Origin: Rudaea sp.
GTDB taxonomy: Bacteria; Pseudomonadota; Gammaproteobacteria; Xanthomonadales; Rhodanobacteraceae
Direction of reading: 5' to 3'
Assembly: GCA_031291055.1 (NCBI GenBank)
Contig: JARLJU010000236.1
Coordinates: forward strand, 62,001-126,000
Length of the DNA: 64,000 nucleotides
Shown here: piece by piece, positions 36,432 through 46,170 of the stretch
Layout: each line of letters opens with the position of its first letter
Position numbering within the stretch: position 1 is the stretch's first letter
Program-made: the position numbers and the translations under genes
Notes under the pieces: generated by a model
Databases searched by the model: none
Told to the model about the DNA's origin: nothing
The model's input: only the letters and a program-made list of their open reading frames with translations

Positions 36432-38255
36432 ATGATCTGGTGGCCGTTGCGCGCTGCGCTGTGGACGTATGGCGCACTGTTCTGCATGGCGATTGCGTCG
36501 ATGGGATTCGATCCTGCGCTAGCGCCGCCGCCCGGATTCGAGCCGGCGGCATATTTCCGGCTGCTTGCACTGAACGCGATCCCGGCGGCCCTGGTCCTGC
36601 TTCTGCTGGTCATGGTGACACGGCGCGTGCTTGCTGCCCTGTGCCTGAGCCTGACGGCGTTCGCGTTTCTGCACCTGGCCAATGCGATCAAGGTCGCCCA
36701 GCTCGGCCTGCCGTTGTTGCCGGCGGACATCCATTTCATCGGCGGCCATTCCGGAGAGGGTTCGCTGTTGCTGCGCTATCTGTGCTGGAACGCGATCGGT
36801 GTGCCGTGCCTGTTGTTGTTCGCCGGATTGATCGCAGGCCGCTACGAGCCGCCATTGCGCGGACTCGGCAAAAGACCGCGCTTGGCTGGCGCATTGCTCG
36901 CGATGGCGGCCGGATTTTCCCTGCTTGCCGGTGGAGCGCCCTGGCAACGCATCTACGATCGCTGGGAACTGGGCTTCGAGCCGTGGTCGCCCTCGGACAG
37001 CGTAGCCCGCGCCGGGCTGATCCCCATCCTGTTGCTGTATCACTGGGAATTGTCGCAGGCTCCGATCGTCGCGGCCGATCGAGGGCACGCGCGCGATCTG
37101 CTGCGCGAACGCAGCTCTGATCTGCGCGCCGCAATGACACATCAAGTCGGCACGGCGTTGCCGGATATCGTCGTGTTGCAGAGCGAATCGCTGTTCGATC
37201 CGCAACGCCTGCGCGGATTCCCGGACGCCACGACGCTGGCAAATTTCCGCGCGCTGGCGCAGAACGGCCTCAGCGGCGAGTTGCGCGTGCCGACGTTCGG
37301 CGGCGGCACGATACGTACTGAGTTCGAAGTCCTCACCGGCCTGGCCCTGGCATTTTTCCCCACCGTCCAGTATCCGTATTTCGAACTGCTCGACCGTGCG
37401 CTGCCGAGCCTGCCGCGCGTGCTGGCACGCCATGGTTACGCACTGGCGGCACTGCATCCCAACGATGCCGGATTCTGGAATCGCGGCGAGGCACTGCACA
37501 ACCTCGGCATCGACCGCTTCATCGCCGGCAACGAATTCGGCGATGCGCCGAAAACCGGCCTGTTCATCGCCGATTCGGCGCTGACCGACCGCGTCCTCGC
37601 CGAACTGCGCGACGATGGCCCGCCGCAGTTCCTGTTTGCAGTCAGCATGGAGGCGCACGGGCCCTACGAATACCGTCCCGGCCTGGATCCACAACGCCTG
37701 GCGGCCACAGCCCTGCCGCCCGGCCTGGGCGAATACTCGACCCAGACGCTCAGCAACTACCTGTATCACGTCGAAGACGCCGACGTCGAACTCGGCCGTC
37801 TGGCCACGGCATTGATGGCCAGGGACCGGCGCACGCTGCTCCTGTTTTATGGCGACCACCTGCCCGGACTGCACGCCGCCTTTGCGCAAACCGGTTTCGT
37901 CAATGGGCGCGAAGCCCAGGCGCAGCCGACGCTGTGGCTGCTGCTCGACAACGCCAGCCTTGCGCGCGGCAACGAAACGATGCGTGCCTGGCAGCTGCCC
38001 GCACTGCTGCTTGCCGCTGCCGGTATCCACGACGATCCTTATTTCGCTCTGCTCGACAGCCTGCGCGAACAGATCGCCGACATTGCAGATGGCGCCGGAA
38101 GCCCGTTGCAGACGTCGCTGTCGGAACTGGCTGCATCGCGCTACCGGAATGAATTCGACACCCTCGTCGACGAGGCGCTCGCATCCGAAGTGGAGGTTGA
38201 TGCCGCAACCGATGCGGTGTCGGATAACGGCACCAAGTTGATGCTCTCTGAATAG
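36432..38255 (+). CDS. LTA-synthase/MdoB-like membrane sulfatase-fold transferase
   Basis: The 607-residue protein has about five N-terminal membrane spans and a C-terminal periplasmic alkaline-phosphatase-like domain. Visible motifs are DIVVLQSESLFDP (metal and catalytic region), FGGGTIRTEFEVLTG, FLFAVSMEAHGPYEYRP and LLFYGDHLPGL. Relatives transfer phosphoglycerol or phosphoethanolamine from phospholipids to periplasmic glucans or surface polymers. In LtaS/MdoB relatives a threonine is the nucleophile; here the equivalent could be Ser or Thr and was not settled. GTG at 36393, overlapping the ppsA stop, is an alternative start. Close linkage suggests co-transcription with ppsA. Confidence 0.8.
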   Translation: MIWWPLRAALWTYGALFCMAIASMGFDPALAPPPGFEPAAYFRLLALNAIPAALVLLLLVMVTRRVLAALCLSLTAFAFLHLANAIKVAQLGLPLLPADIHFIGGHSGEGSLLLRYLCWNAIGVPCLLLFAGLIAGRYEPPLRGLGKRPRLAGALLAMAAGFSLLAGGAPWQRIYDRWELGFEPWSPSDSVARAGLIPILLLYHWELSQAPIVAADRGHARDLLRERSSDLRAAMTHQVGTALPDIVVLQSESLFDPQRLRGFPDATTLANFRALAQNGLSGELRVPTFGGGTIRTEFEVLTGLALAFFPTVQYPYFELLDRALPSLPRVLARHGYALAALHPNDAGFWNRGEALHNLGIDRFIAGNEFGDAPKTGLFIADSALTDRVLAELRDDGPPQFLFAVSMEAHGPYEYRPGLDPQRLAATALPPGLGEYSTQTLSNYLYHVEDADVELGRLATALMARDRRTLLLFYGDHLPGLHAAFAQTGFVNGREAQAQPTLWLLLDNASLARGNETMRAWQLPALLLAAAGIHDDPYFALLDSLREQIADIADGAGSPLQTSLSELAASRYRNEFDTLVDEALASEVEVDAATDAVSDNGTKLMLSE

Positions 38256-38306
38256 CCACGCGCGAAAGCGTCCGGAGGCTTTGCATCCGCACTGCTTGCA
38301 CGATCG

Positions 38307-39224
38307 TCACCCATTCCCATCGGCATACAGCGCCAGTCCTCGATAGACGGCCGAATGTCCCGGCGTCGGCACTCGGTATTGCAGGCCCAGGCCATGGATG
38401 CGGCCGGACAGCCACTTCAACTCCAATGGCTTCCTGCTTTCGAGATCTTCGGCCATTGACGAACGGAATGTCGGCGGCATGACGGCAATCTTCGACATCG
38501 CCGTATCGGTGAACTCAGCGGACACGGCATGGCCTGCCGCCTGGGCGACGGCCACGCCTTCGGCGATCAGCTGGCGCAGGAATTCGCGTGTCTCCGGATT
38601 GCCGAGGATCGGTCCGGTCGATGCGCGCAGGAGTGCCGTCGCACCGGAAATCGCCGCCAGCGTGATGAATTTTTCCCAGATCGCCAGATCGATCGCATCG
38701 GTTGCCACTGCCTCGATTCCGGCCGCCCTCTGACACGCCTGGCAAAATCCGGCGACCGTCTGATCGCCTCCGGCGGCGTCGACAATGATGCGATGAAATC
38801 CGCCCGGGCTGGTGATCACGCCCGGCCGGGAGATCACCGCAGAGACATAGATCACCCCGCCCACGACCTGCGCGCGCGGCACATGGCGCGAGATCATCTC
38901 GACGCTGTCGATGCCGTTCTGCAAGGTCACCACGCGCGTGTGCGGTGCCAGGAGCGGCGCCAGCGCATGCGCCGCTGATTCGGTGTCCCAGAGCTTGACC
39001 GTGAACAGGACCAGATCCACCGTGCCGACGCGTGCCGGATCCTCACGCGCCTCGACCTTCGGCAAATGTACGTTGCCGGCCGGACTCTCGATGCGCAGTC
39101 CGTCACTCTGCATCGCTGCAAGATGCAGCCCGCGTGCGATATAGGCGACCTGTTCGCCTTCCACCTGCAGCCGCGCGCCGACATAAGCGCCTACACCGCC
39201 TGCACCCATCACTGCGATTTTCAT
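38307..39224 (-). CDS. panE: 2-dehydropantoate 2-reductase
   Basis: The 305-residue NADPH-dependent reductase makes pantoate for coenzyme A synthesis. It starts with the Rossmann motif MKIAVMGAGGVGAYVGARL. The block FTVKLWDTESAA corresponds to the substrate-region lysine, IWEKFITLAAISGATAL contains the catalytic lysine, and the family-typical SSMAEDLESRKPLELKWLSG is near the C-terminus. Length and start are normal. It is divergent from lexA. Confidence 0.9.
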   Translation of the reverse strand: MKIAVMGAGGVGAYVGARLQVEGEQVAYIARGLHLAAMQSDGLRIESPAGNVHLPKVEAREDPARVGTVDLVLFTVKLWDTESAAHALAPLLAPHTRVVTLQNGIDSVEMISRHVPRAQVVGGVIYVSAVISRPGVITSPGGFHRIIVDAAGGDQTVAGFCQACQRAAGIEAVATDAIDLAIWEKFITLAAISGATALLRASTGPILGNPETREFLRQLIAEGVAVAQAAGHAVSAEFTDTAMSKIAVMPPTFRSSMAEDLESRKPLELKWLSGRIHGLGLQYRVPTPGHSAVYRGLALYADGNG

Positions 39225-39307
39225 GTCGTTTCGTCCCTTCTATCCGTTGCCCGCTACCGCTATTACATCGACCTGTGTATCGGGTCAAACAACAGAGCAG
39301 GCAGCAC

Positions 39308-39336
39308 TTGCATTGCTCCGACGAAGTACGTACATT
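39308..39336 (+). promoter_or_regulatory. Predicted lexA promoter
   Basis: TTGCAT (39308-39313) and TACATT (39331-39336) are 17 bp apart, like -35 and -10 boxes. The expected transcription start falls at about 39343-39344, the first base of the lexA ATG. No Shine-Dalgarno sequence is visible before the ATG, so the transcript would be leaderless. This is inference from spacing. Confidence 0.5.
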
Positions 39337-39343
39337 TGTACGT
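39328..39343. promoter_or_regulatory. LexA operator (SOS box) at the lexA start
   Basis: ACGTACATTTGTACGT is a perfect palindrome with a 4-nt core, ending exactly at the base before the ATG. Its core GTACATTTGTAC agrees with the GTAC-N4-GTAC type site I recall for LexA2 proteins of Xanthomonas and pseudomonads. It covers the predicted -10 box, so bound LexA would block its own operon, including the mutagenesis genes. Confidence 0.85.
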
Positions 39344-39961
39344 ATGAGCGATTTCGATCTGACCACCAACCAACAGCGCGTACTGGCCATGATCCGGCAC
39401 TATCTGGATCAGAACGGGCGGGCCCCTTCATTGCGGGAAATATCGGAATACCTGGGACTTAGCAGTCATTCTTCAGCGCAGGATTATGTCGAGGCGCTGA
39501 TCCGCAAAGGCGCGCTGGAACGTCTGCCGCACCATCGCGGCCTGCGTCTGGCGCAACGCTCACGGGCACCGGCGGCGGCATCGCTTCCCCTCGTCGGGCG
39601 CGTCGCCGCCGGCAGCCCGATCATGTCCGAAGGCAATATCGAAGCCGATTACGCAGTCGATCCGGCCTTGTTCCGTCCGCGCGCGGATTTCCTCCTGCGC
39701 GTGATCGGCATGAGCATGCGCGACGCCGGCATCATCGACGGCGATCTGCTCGCCGTGCATCGCGCGCAGACCGCCGAGGACGGCAGCATCGTTGTCGCCC
39801 GGCTCGACGACGAGATCACGGTCAAGCGTCTCAAGCACCAGCACGGGCGTTTGTTGCTGCTGCCGGAAAATCCGGATTTCGAACCGATCGAAGTCGATCC
39901 GCGCCGCGTCGACAACTTCGCCATCGAAGGGCTTTACGTCGGCATCATCCGGCAGAATTGA
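39344..39961 (+). CDS. lexA: LexA-type SOS repressor (LexA2)
   Basis: This 205-residue self-cleaving repressor controls the DNA-damage response. The N-terminal winged helix TTNQQRVLAMIRHYL and APSLREISEYLGLSS binds DNA. The cleavage site is Ala89-Gly90 in GRVAAGSP, and the serine-lysine dyad is Ser124 (GMSM) and Lys161 (VKRL). It begins the lexA-imuA-imuB-dnaE2 cassette, with the imuA ATG 1 nt after its stop. Linkage to the cassette marks it as the LexA2 subtype, so a second LexA may exist elsewhere in the genome. Confidence 0.95.
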   Translation: MSDFDLTTNQQRVLAMIRHYLDQNGRAPSLREISEYLGLSSHSSAQDYVEALIRKGALERLPHHRGLRLAQRSRAPAAASLPLVGRVAAGSPIMSEGNIEADYAVDPALFRPRADFLLRVIGMSMRDAGIIDGDLLAVHRAQTAEDGSIVVARLDDEITVKRLKHQHGRLLLLPENPDFEPIEVDPRRVDNFAIEGLYVGIIRQN

Positions 39962-39962
39962 A

Positions 39963-40592
39963 ATGACTGCCCTCGCGCCTGCCGCACTCGATGAAGTGCT
40001 CAAACATCCCGGTATCTGGCGCCGCTCCGCGGCGACGCAGCCGCACGTACGCGCCTTGGCGACCGGCCTGCGCGAACTCGATGCGTTGCTGCCCGGCGGC
40101 GGCTGGCCCTGCGGCGCCTTGACTGAAATCCTGTTCGAGTACGACGGACTCGGCGAGCTTGCCCTGCTGATGCCGGCGCTCGCCGAACTCACGCGCCGGC
40201 GCCAACGCGTCGTTTTCGTCGCACCGCCCTATATTCCTTATGCACCTGCTCTCGGCACATGCGGACTCGACCTGCGCTGTGTCGTGCAGATCCAGGCCAC
40301 GGCTGCCGAAGGCGCCTGGAGCGCCGAACAATGTCTGCGCTCCGGATCCTGCGGCGCGGTGCTTGGCTGGCTGCCCGAAGCCGACTACACACAATTGCGG
40401 CGTCTGCAGCTTGCGGCGGAAAGTGGCGATGCGCTGGCTTTTCTGTTCCGTCCGGCGCGTGCCGCGACCACGCAAAGTCCTGCGGCGCTGAGACTGCATC
40501 TGCATGGCAATGCCGATGAAGTGGATATCGAAATCCTCAAATGCCGCGGCAATCTCGACCGCAGCTCAACCCGATTGCGATGGCGCAGCTGA
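39963..40592 (+). CDS. imuA: ImuA, SOS mutasome accessory protein
   Basis: This is a 209-residue RecA/SulA-like protein of the translesion mutagenesis cassette. The segment ALATGLRELDALLPGGGWPCGALTEIL is the family hallmark, and YIPYAPAL and GWLPEADYTQLRRLQLAAE match ImuA. It is thought to act with ImuB and DnaE2 at stalled forks. ATG at 39963 follows the lexA stop by 1 nt, so the two are co-translated. Confidence 0.92.
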   Translation: MTALAPAALDEVLKHPGIWRRSAATQPHVRALATGLRELDALLPGGGWPCGALTEILFEYDGLGELALLMPALAELTRRRQRVVFVAPPYIPYAPALGTCGLDLRCVVQIQATAAEGAWSAEQCLRSGSCGAVLGWLPEADYTQLRRLQLAAESGDALAFLFRPARAATTQSPAALRLHLHGNADEVDIEILKCRGNLDRSSTRLRWRS

Positions 40593-40676
40593 GCTTGGCA
40601 AACGCGGCATCTTCGCCTCATCCACTGAGACGCCGTGCATTCAAGCTGCCGTCCCGTCATCCATGACCGCCGCGAC

Positions 40677-42098
40677 ATGCTCTGGGCCTGCCTGCATTTT
40701 TCCGATCTGCCGCTGCGTGCGGTGTTCGATGAAAGCGACCTGAGTCAGTCGAGTGCAGCGCAACCGTGCGCCCTGGTCGACGGACCGCGCCAGCGCCAGC
40801 ACATCGTCATGGTCAATGCGCAGGCCATGCGCAGCGGCGCACGTCTGCAGCAGCCGCTGGCAGCGGCGCGCGCCCTTTGTCCGGCGCTGCAGGCGCGGGC
40901 GCGCGGGCGCTGCGCGGAAAAACGTCTGCTGCAAAGCCTTGCCGCATGGGCCTACCGCTTCAGTAGCCACGTCAGCCTGAGCGAACCGGATGCGCTGCTG
41001 ATCGAAGTCGGCGCCAGCCTGCGCCTGTTCGGCGGCTGGCCGGCACTGGAACGGCGTCTGCGCGGCGAACTGGCACGGCTAGATCACGCGCCTTCAATCG
41101 CTGTCGCGCCAGTGCCCGCAGCCGCGCATGCACTGGCAGCACGGCATGACGGTTTTTTTACCGCACAGCGTGAACCGATGCTGACCGCGCTGGGTTGCAT
41201 GACGCTCGCACACTCCGGATTGGACGAGAAGACGATTTCACTCTTATACAATGTGGGAATGCGCAGATTGCGCGACGTGTTCGTCCTGCCGCGCCCGGAG
41301 CTTGCGCGGCGCATCGGTCCGGCTGCGTTGGCGGCGCTCGATCGCATGCAAGGCATCGAACACGAGGTGCTGCCGCTGTATCAGCCGCCGGATCGCTTCG
41401 AGCACCGCATCGAACTGGATGATCGTGTCGAGGCGTGGCCGCCACTGCTGTTTCCGCTCAGGCGCCTATGCAATGAGCTTGCGCTGTTTCTCGCCGCACG
41501 CGATGGCGGCGTGCAGCGTTGCGAGCTCGTGCTCGACCACGAAAGCCACGCAGCGACGCACGTCGTCGTCGAACTGCTGACACCGCAACGCGAAGCGCGC
41601 ACCCTGTACGAACTCGTGCGCAGCCGGCTCGAACGCGTCGCACTTGAGCAACCGGTCTGCGGTATCGCCCTGCTGGCGAAGGATTTGCCGACACTGCGGC
41701 CGCAGCATCAGGATCTGTTCGAGTCCCGGCGCGCGCAGGCGCTGGACTGGCCCGAGCTGACCGAACGTCTGCGCGCGCATCTGGGCGACAATGCCGTGCG
41801 CAGACTCACTAGCACCGCCGAGCATCGACCCGAACGCGCCTGGGGTTTCGATATCGAAGCCAGCCCTATCGCGGAACTGCGGCCGCGGCCCCTGTGGCTA
41901 CTGCCGCGCGCACTGCCGCTGCGCAGCCTGCCGCAGCACATCCTCGCCGGCCCGGAACGCATCGAAAGCGGCTGGTGGGACGGTGCCGATGCGCGCCGTG
42001 ATTATTACGTCGTGCAGACACGCGAGGGTCAGCGCGCCTGGGCCTTTCTCGCACCGGGTGCACGCGATGGCTGGATGCTGCACGGCTGGTTTGCATGA
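40677..42098 (+). CDS. imuB: ImuB, Y-family polymerase-like mutasome subunit
   Basis: This is a 473-residue Y-family fold protein lacking catalytic acidic residues at the usual sites, as expected for ImuB. It starts MLWACLHFSDLPLRAVF, typical of the family. The segment PQHQDLFESR resembles a beta-clamp-binding motif and is followed by the C-terminal ImuA/DnaE2-contact region. No good Shine-Dalgarno sequence precedes 40677 and the gap from imuA is 84 bp; an upstream ATG at 40635 is possible but does not match relatives. Its stop overlaps the dnaE2 start by 4 bp. Confidence 0.92.
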   Translation: MLWACLHFSDLPLRAVFDESDLSQSSAAQPCALVDGPRQRQHIVMVNAQAMRSGARLQQPLAAARALCPALQARARGRCAEKRLLQSLAAWAYRFSSHVSLSEPDALLIEVGASLRLFGGWPALERRLRGELARLDHAPSIAVAPVPAAAHALAARHDGFFTAQREPMLTALGCMTLAHSGLDEKTISLLYNVGMRRLRDVFVLPRPELARRIGPAALAALDRMQGIEHEVLPLYQPPDRFEHRIELDDRVEAWPPLLFPLRRLCNELALFLAARDGGVQRCELVLDHESHAATHVVVELLTPQREARTLYELVRSRLERVALEQPVCGIALLAKDLPTLRPQHQDLFESRRAQALDWPELTERLRAHLGDNAVRRLTSTAEHRPERAWGFDIEASPIAELRPRPLWLLPRALPLRSLPQHILAGPERIESGWWDGADARRDYYVVQTREGQRAWAFLAPGARDGWMLHGWFA

Positions 42099-45000
42099 AC
42101 CATCGCATGTCACCGCACCGTTTCGGCCGACAAGCGCGCATCAACGAACACCCGCGCGAGATCGGCGAGCCGTCGGCGCGCGTCGTGGAACGACTGGCAA
42201 AAACCTCTGAATCGGTTGAATCGACCAAAGCCGAATCATCGCCGCCTGTCCTTTACATCGAGTTGCATTGCCTTTCCAATTTCAGTTTCCAGCGCGGCGC
42301 ATCAAGCGCGAAGGAACTGTTCGACCGCGCGAAAAGACTGGGCTACGGTGCACTGGCAATCACCGATGAATGTTCGCTGGCCGGCATCGTGCGTGCTTTC
42401 GAGGCATCCAAGGACACGGGCCTTGATCTGATCGTCGGGACCGAGGTGAAGCTGTCCGATGGTCCAAAACTTGTCGTCCTGGCCGCCGATCACGCCGGCT
42501 ATTCCGACATCTGCCGCATGATCACGGCCGGGCGACGGTGCAGCGCCAAGGGCGAATACCGCCTCACCCGCACGGATGCCGAACAACTCGGTTCCGGAGT
42601 ACGCGTGCTATGGACCCCGGGATCGACCGCCGCTGCCGACGCGGCCGTGATCGACGCTGAGGCAAAGTGGATAATGCAGCATTTCCGCGGACATGCCTGG
42701 CTTGCCGTGGAACTGCACCGTGGGCCGGACGACAACGCCGAGCTGTCACGCCTGCAAGCAATCGGCGCGCGCCACGGCCTGCCCCTGGTCGCCGCCGGCG
42801 ATGTGCATATGCATGTGCGCCGGCGGCGCGCACTGCAGGACGTGATGACTGCAATTCGCCTGGGCCGCACCGTCGCCGAGGCCGGACATATGCTGTTTCC
42901 GAACGGCGAGCGGCATCTGCGCGGGGTCGAAGATATCGTTGGAATCTACCCGGCGGAAATGCTCGGCGAGACGCTGCGCGTCGCCGCGCAATGCAAGTTC
43001 CACATGAGCAATCTTGCATACAAATATCCAAACGAAATCGTACCACCGGAATTCAATGGCGATGCAACTGAATACCTGCGCCAAATCACCTATGCCGGCG
43101 CTACGCAACGTCTTGCCGATGGAGTCACCGAAAAGATACGAGCAACGCTGGAAAAAGAACTGGCGCTCATAAAGCGGAAAAAATACGAAGCGTTTTTCCT
43201 TACCGTGTATGAAATCGTGAATTGGGCGCGCACGCGTGAAAAACCAATCCTGTGCCAAGGCCGTGGCTCTTCGGCGAACTCCGCCGTATGTTATTGCTTG
43301 GGCATCACAGCGGTTAGTCCCGCCGAAGGGCACCTGCTGTTCGAACGCTTTCTTTCCGATGAGCGCAACGAGCCGCCCGATATCGACGTCGACTTCGAAC
43401 ACGAGCGCCGCGAAGAAGTCATCCAGCACATATTCGACAAATATGGTCGCGAACGCGCCGCATTGGCCGCAACCGTAATCAGCTATCGGAGCAAAAGTGC
43501 GCTGCGCGATGTCGGCCGCGCGCTTGGCCTGTCGGACGATGCACTGGATCAGCTCAGTTCCATATTCACGCGCGTGCCGAGCGGCAAAGCGTTGCATGAG
43601 GCCATGCGCGAACGCGGCTTTGATCCGGATAGTAGCGTGCTGAAACAGCTCATCATGCTTGCTCGCGAACTCAGAGGCTTTCCCCGCCATCTTTCCCAGC
43701 ACGTCGGAGGTTTCGTCATTTCCGAACGTGCGTTGCATGAGCTGGTGCCGGTCGAAAACGCGGCGATGCCGAACCGCACGATCATCCAGTGGGACAGGGA
43801 CGATCTGGAATCGATGCAACTGCTCAAGGTCGATTGCCTGGCACTTGGCATGCTGACCTGCCTGCGCAAGTGTTTCGACCTGCTGCGCCGGCATGAAGGA
43901 ACCCATCTGGATCTGCATCAGATTCCGCAGAATGACCTGCGTACTTACGAGATGATACGCAAAGCAGACACAGTGGGCGTCTTCCAGATCGAATCGCGCG
44001 CGCAGATGTCGATGCTGCCGCGCCTGAAACCAGAGAAATTCTATGATCTGGTCATCGAAGTCGCGATCGTCAGACCCGGTCCGATCCAAGGCCAGATGGT
44101 CCATCCGTATCTGAATCGTCGCAAGAAACCCGAGGATGTCGACTATCCGAAATCCAAATTCGAGCGCGAGTCGAATTCACAGGCTTCGCGCGTGAAGGAC
44201 GTGCTTGAACGTACTCTTGGCGTGCCGATTTTTCAGGAACAGGTGATGGAGCTGCTGCAGGTCGTCGCCGATTTCACGGCCGATGAGTCAAATCAGTTGC
44301 GACGATCAATGGCTGCGTGGAGGCGTCAGGGTGGTCTGGAGCACTTCCACGACCGAATCTTCAAAGGCATGGACGATAATGGTTATTCCAATGAGTTCGC
44401 AAAACAGATTTACCGGCAAATACAGGGCTTCGGCGAATACGGATTTCCGGAATCGCACTCCTACAGTTTTGCCTTGCTTGCTTATGCTTCATCATGGCTT
44501 AAATGCCATCGCCCGGCTTTTTTCACCTGCGCCCTGCTCAATTCGCAGCCGATGGGTTTCTATCAACCCTCGCAACTGATCCAGGACGCGCAACAGCATG
44601 GCGTGCTTGTGCTGCCGGTGGATGTGACGATCAGTGACTGGTATTGCACGCTCGAACGTATTCCGCATTCTGATCCGCTGTCGCTCCGCCTGGGAATGCA
44701 TCAGGTGAAGGGTTTATCCAAAGACCTCGCCGAACGTCTGATCGCAGCGCGTGACGAACTGCCTTTCGCCGATGTGGCCGACATGACACGACGCGCACGC
44801 GTCACCTCATCCGAACGCGCCTGTCTGGCCGACGCCAATACGCTGCGCAGCTTGAGCGGCCATCGCCATCGCGCGCGCTGGGACAGCGCGGGTGCTGAAC
44901 TGCCCTTGCCGGTACTTGCCAACGCCGGCGTGCGTGAGGAAAAAGTCGATCTGCGTCCGCCTTCCCTGCGCGAGGACGTGATGAGCGATTACGCGACCCA

Positions 45001-45385
45001 GGGCTTGTCGCTGACCCTGCATCCGCTGGCGCTGATCCGCCCTGCGCTCGCGCGCCGCCGCGTCGTGCCCGCGCACGCAACGACCGAGGCGGCCAGCCAT
45101 GGCCGGCGCATGCGCTGCGCCGGACTGGTCACCGTACGCCAGCATCCGGGCACGGCCAAGGGCGTCACGTTCGTCACCCTCGAAGACGAAACCGGACACG
45201 TCAACGTCGTGGTCTGGCGCGCACTCGCCGAGAAACAGCATCGCGTATTGCTCGAATCATCGGTGCTGGGCGTCGACGGCACCTTGCAGGCGAGCGAAGG
45301 TGTGTATCACCTGATCGCGGAACGCCTGCACGACTACAGTGCGCTGCTGCCGGAACTCAGTTTTGCTTCGCGCGATTTTCATTGA
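42095..45385 (+). CDS. dnaE2: Error-prone DNA polymerase III alpha homologue DnaE2
   Basis: This 1096-residue C-family polymerase performs mutagenic synthesis past lesions in the SOS response. The PHP domain starts at ELHCLSNFSFQRGASS (about 56) after a longer than usual polar N-terminus. The catalytic aspartates are in PPDIDVDFEHERR (Asp429, Asp431, Asp433), followed by the helix-hairpin-helix region and a C-terminal OB fold (CAGLVTVRQHPGTAKGVTFVTLED). The start overlaps the imuB stop by 4 bp. The four-gene cassette is complete and looks intact. Confidence 0.95.
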   Translation: MNHRMSPHRFGRQARINEHPREIGEPSARVVERLAKTSESVESTKAESSPPVLYIELHCLSNFSFQRGASSAKELFDRAKRLGYGALAITDECSLAGIVRAFEASKDTGLDLIVGTEVKLSDGPKLVVLAADHAGYSDICRMITAGRRCSAKGEYRLTRTDAEQLGSGVRVLWTPGSTAAADAAVIDAEAKWIMQHFRGHAWLAVELHRGPDDNAELSRLQAIGARHGLPLVAAGDVHMHVRRRRALQDVMTAIRLGRTVAEAGHMLFPNGERHLRGVEDIVGIYPAEMLGETLRVAAQCKFHMSNLAYKYPNEIVPPEFNGDATEYLRQITYAGATQRLADGVTEKIRATLEKELALIKRKKYEAFFLTVYEIVNWARTREKPILCQGRGSSANSAVCYCLGITAVSPAEGHLLFERFLSDERNEPPDIDVDFEHERREEVIQHIFDKYGRERAALAATVISYRSKSALRDVGRALGLSDDALDQLSSIFTRVPSGKALHEAMRERGFDPDSSVLKQLIMLARELRGFPRHLSQHVGGFVISERALHELVPVENAAMPNRTIIQWDRDDLESMQLLKVDCLALGMLTCLRKCFDLLRRHEGTHLDLHQIPQNDLRTYEMIRKADTVGVFQIESRAQMSMLPRLKPEKFYDLVIEVAIVRPGPIQGQMVHPYLNRRKKPEDVDYPKSKFERESNSQASRVKDVLERTLGVPIFQEQVMELLQVVADFTADESNQLRRSMAAWRRQGGLEHFHDRIFKGMDDNGYSNEFAKQIYRQIQGFGEYGFPESHSYSFALLAYASSWLKCHRPAFFTCALLNSQPMGFYQPSQLIQDAQQHGVLVLPVDVTISDWYCTLERIPHSDPLSLRLGMHQVKGLSKDLAERLIAARDELPFADVADMTRRARVTSSERACLADANTLRSLSGHRHRARWDSAGAELPLPVLANAGVREEKVDLRPPSLREDVMSDYATQGLSLTLHPLALIRPALARRRVVPAHATTEAASHGRRMRCAGLVTVRQHPGTAKGVTFVTLEDETGHVNVVVWRALAEKQHRVLLESSVLGVDGTLQASEGVYHLIAERLHDYSALLPELSFASRDFH

Positions 45386-45417
45386 ATGAAAAAGCGCGCT
45401 GGCGATGACTGGACGAC

Positions 45418-46170
45418 CTAACGCCGCAGCTTCGACAGCAGGCGCAGGATCTCCAGGTACAGCCACACCAGGGTCACCATGAGACCGAACGCGCCATACC
45501 ATTCCATATTGCGTGCAGCACCTTGCTCGGCCGCGCGTTCGATGAAATCGAAATCGAGCAGCAGGTTGAACGCTGCTATGCCCACGACCAGCAGGCTGAA
45601 GCCGATGCCGAGTGGACTTGCGCTGTTGATCACCGGCATGTGCGCGCCGAACATTCCCATGACCAAGTCAATGAGATAGACCAGGGCGATACCGCCCGTC
45701 GCGGCGACGATGCCCATGCGCAGCTTGTCGGTGACCTTGATGAGGCCGCTGCGGTAGATCAGCAGCATGGCCGCGAGCGTGCCGATCGTCAATGCCACGG
45801 CAGTCACCACCAGTCCCGGATAGCGCAGATTGAACACGGCTGAGATCGCACCCACGGCAAACCCTTCGGCGATGGCGTACATCGGCGCGGTCACCGCGAT
45901 CCAGCGGGTGACAAAGATGCACAGCAGCGCCAGCACCAGACCTGCGATGAGGCCGCCAATCATGTAGGGAGTGACCGCCGCCATCGCACCTGCAGGCCCC
46001 GATGCCGACAGGGCCGCGGAAAATTGCTGCCAGGTCCAACTCGCCGTAATCACCAGCAGGACCAGCAGAATTGCCGTCTTGCCTATCGTGCCGTTGACCG
46101 TCATCCGCTCGGCGCCGACAACGGCAGGCTGGAAGCGATCACTGCGTAAAACCGGGTTGCCGGAGGCCAT
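45418..46170 (-). CDS. Bax inhibitor-1/YccA family membrane protein
   Basis: The 250-residue protein has seven hydrophobic spans and the family signature ending FDFIERAAEQG, with two acidic residues of the pH-sensing pair of BsYetJ-type calcium-leak channels in reach. ATG at 46170 has AGGAG 6 nt upstream; the longer frame to 46446 is a shadow. It may conduct calcium or act in membrane protein quality control. It follows the oligoribonuclease gene on the same strand after a 272-bp gap in which I see no gene. Confidence 0.88.
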   Translation of the reverse strand: MASGNPVLRSDRFQPAVVGAERMTVNGTIGKTAILLVLLVITASWTWQQFSAALSASGPAGAMAAVTPYMIGGLIAGLVLALLCIFVTRWIAVTAPMYAIAEGFAVGAISAVFNLRYPGLVVTAVALTIGTLAAMLLIYRSGLIKVTDKLRMGIVAATGGIALVYLIDLVMGMFGAHMPVINSASPLGIGFSLLVVGIAAFNLLLDFDFIERAAEQGAARNMEWYGAFGLMVTLVWLYLEILRLLSKLRR

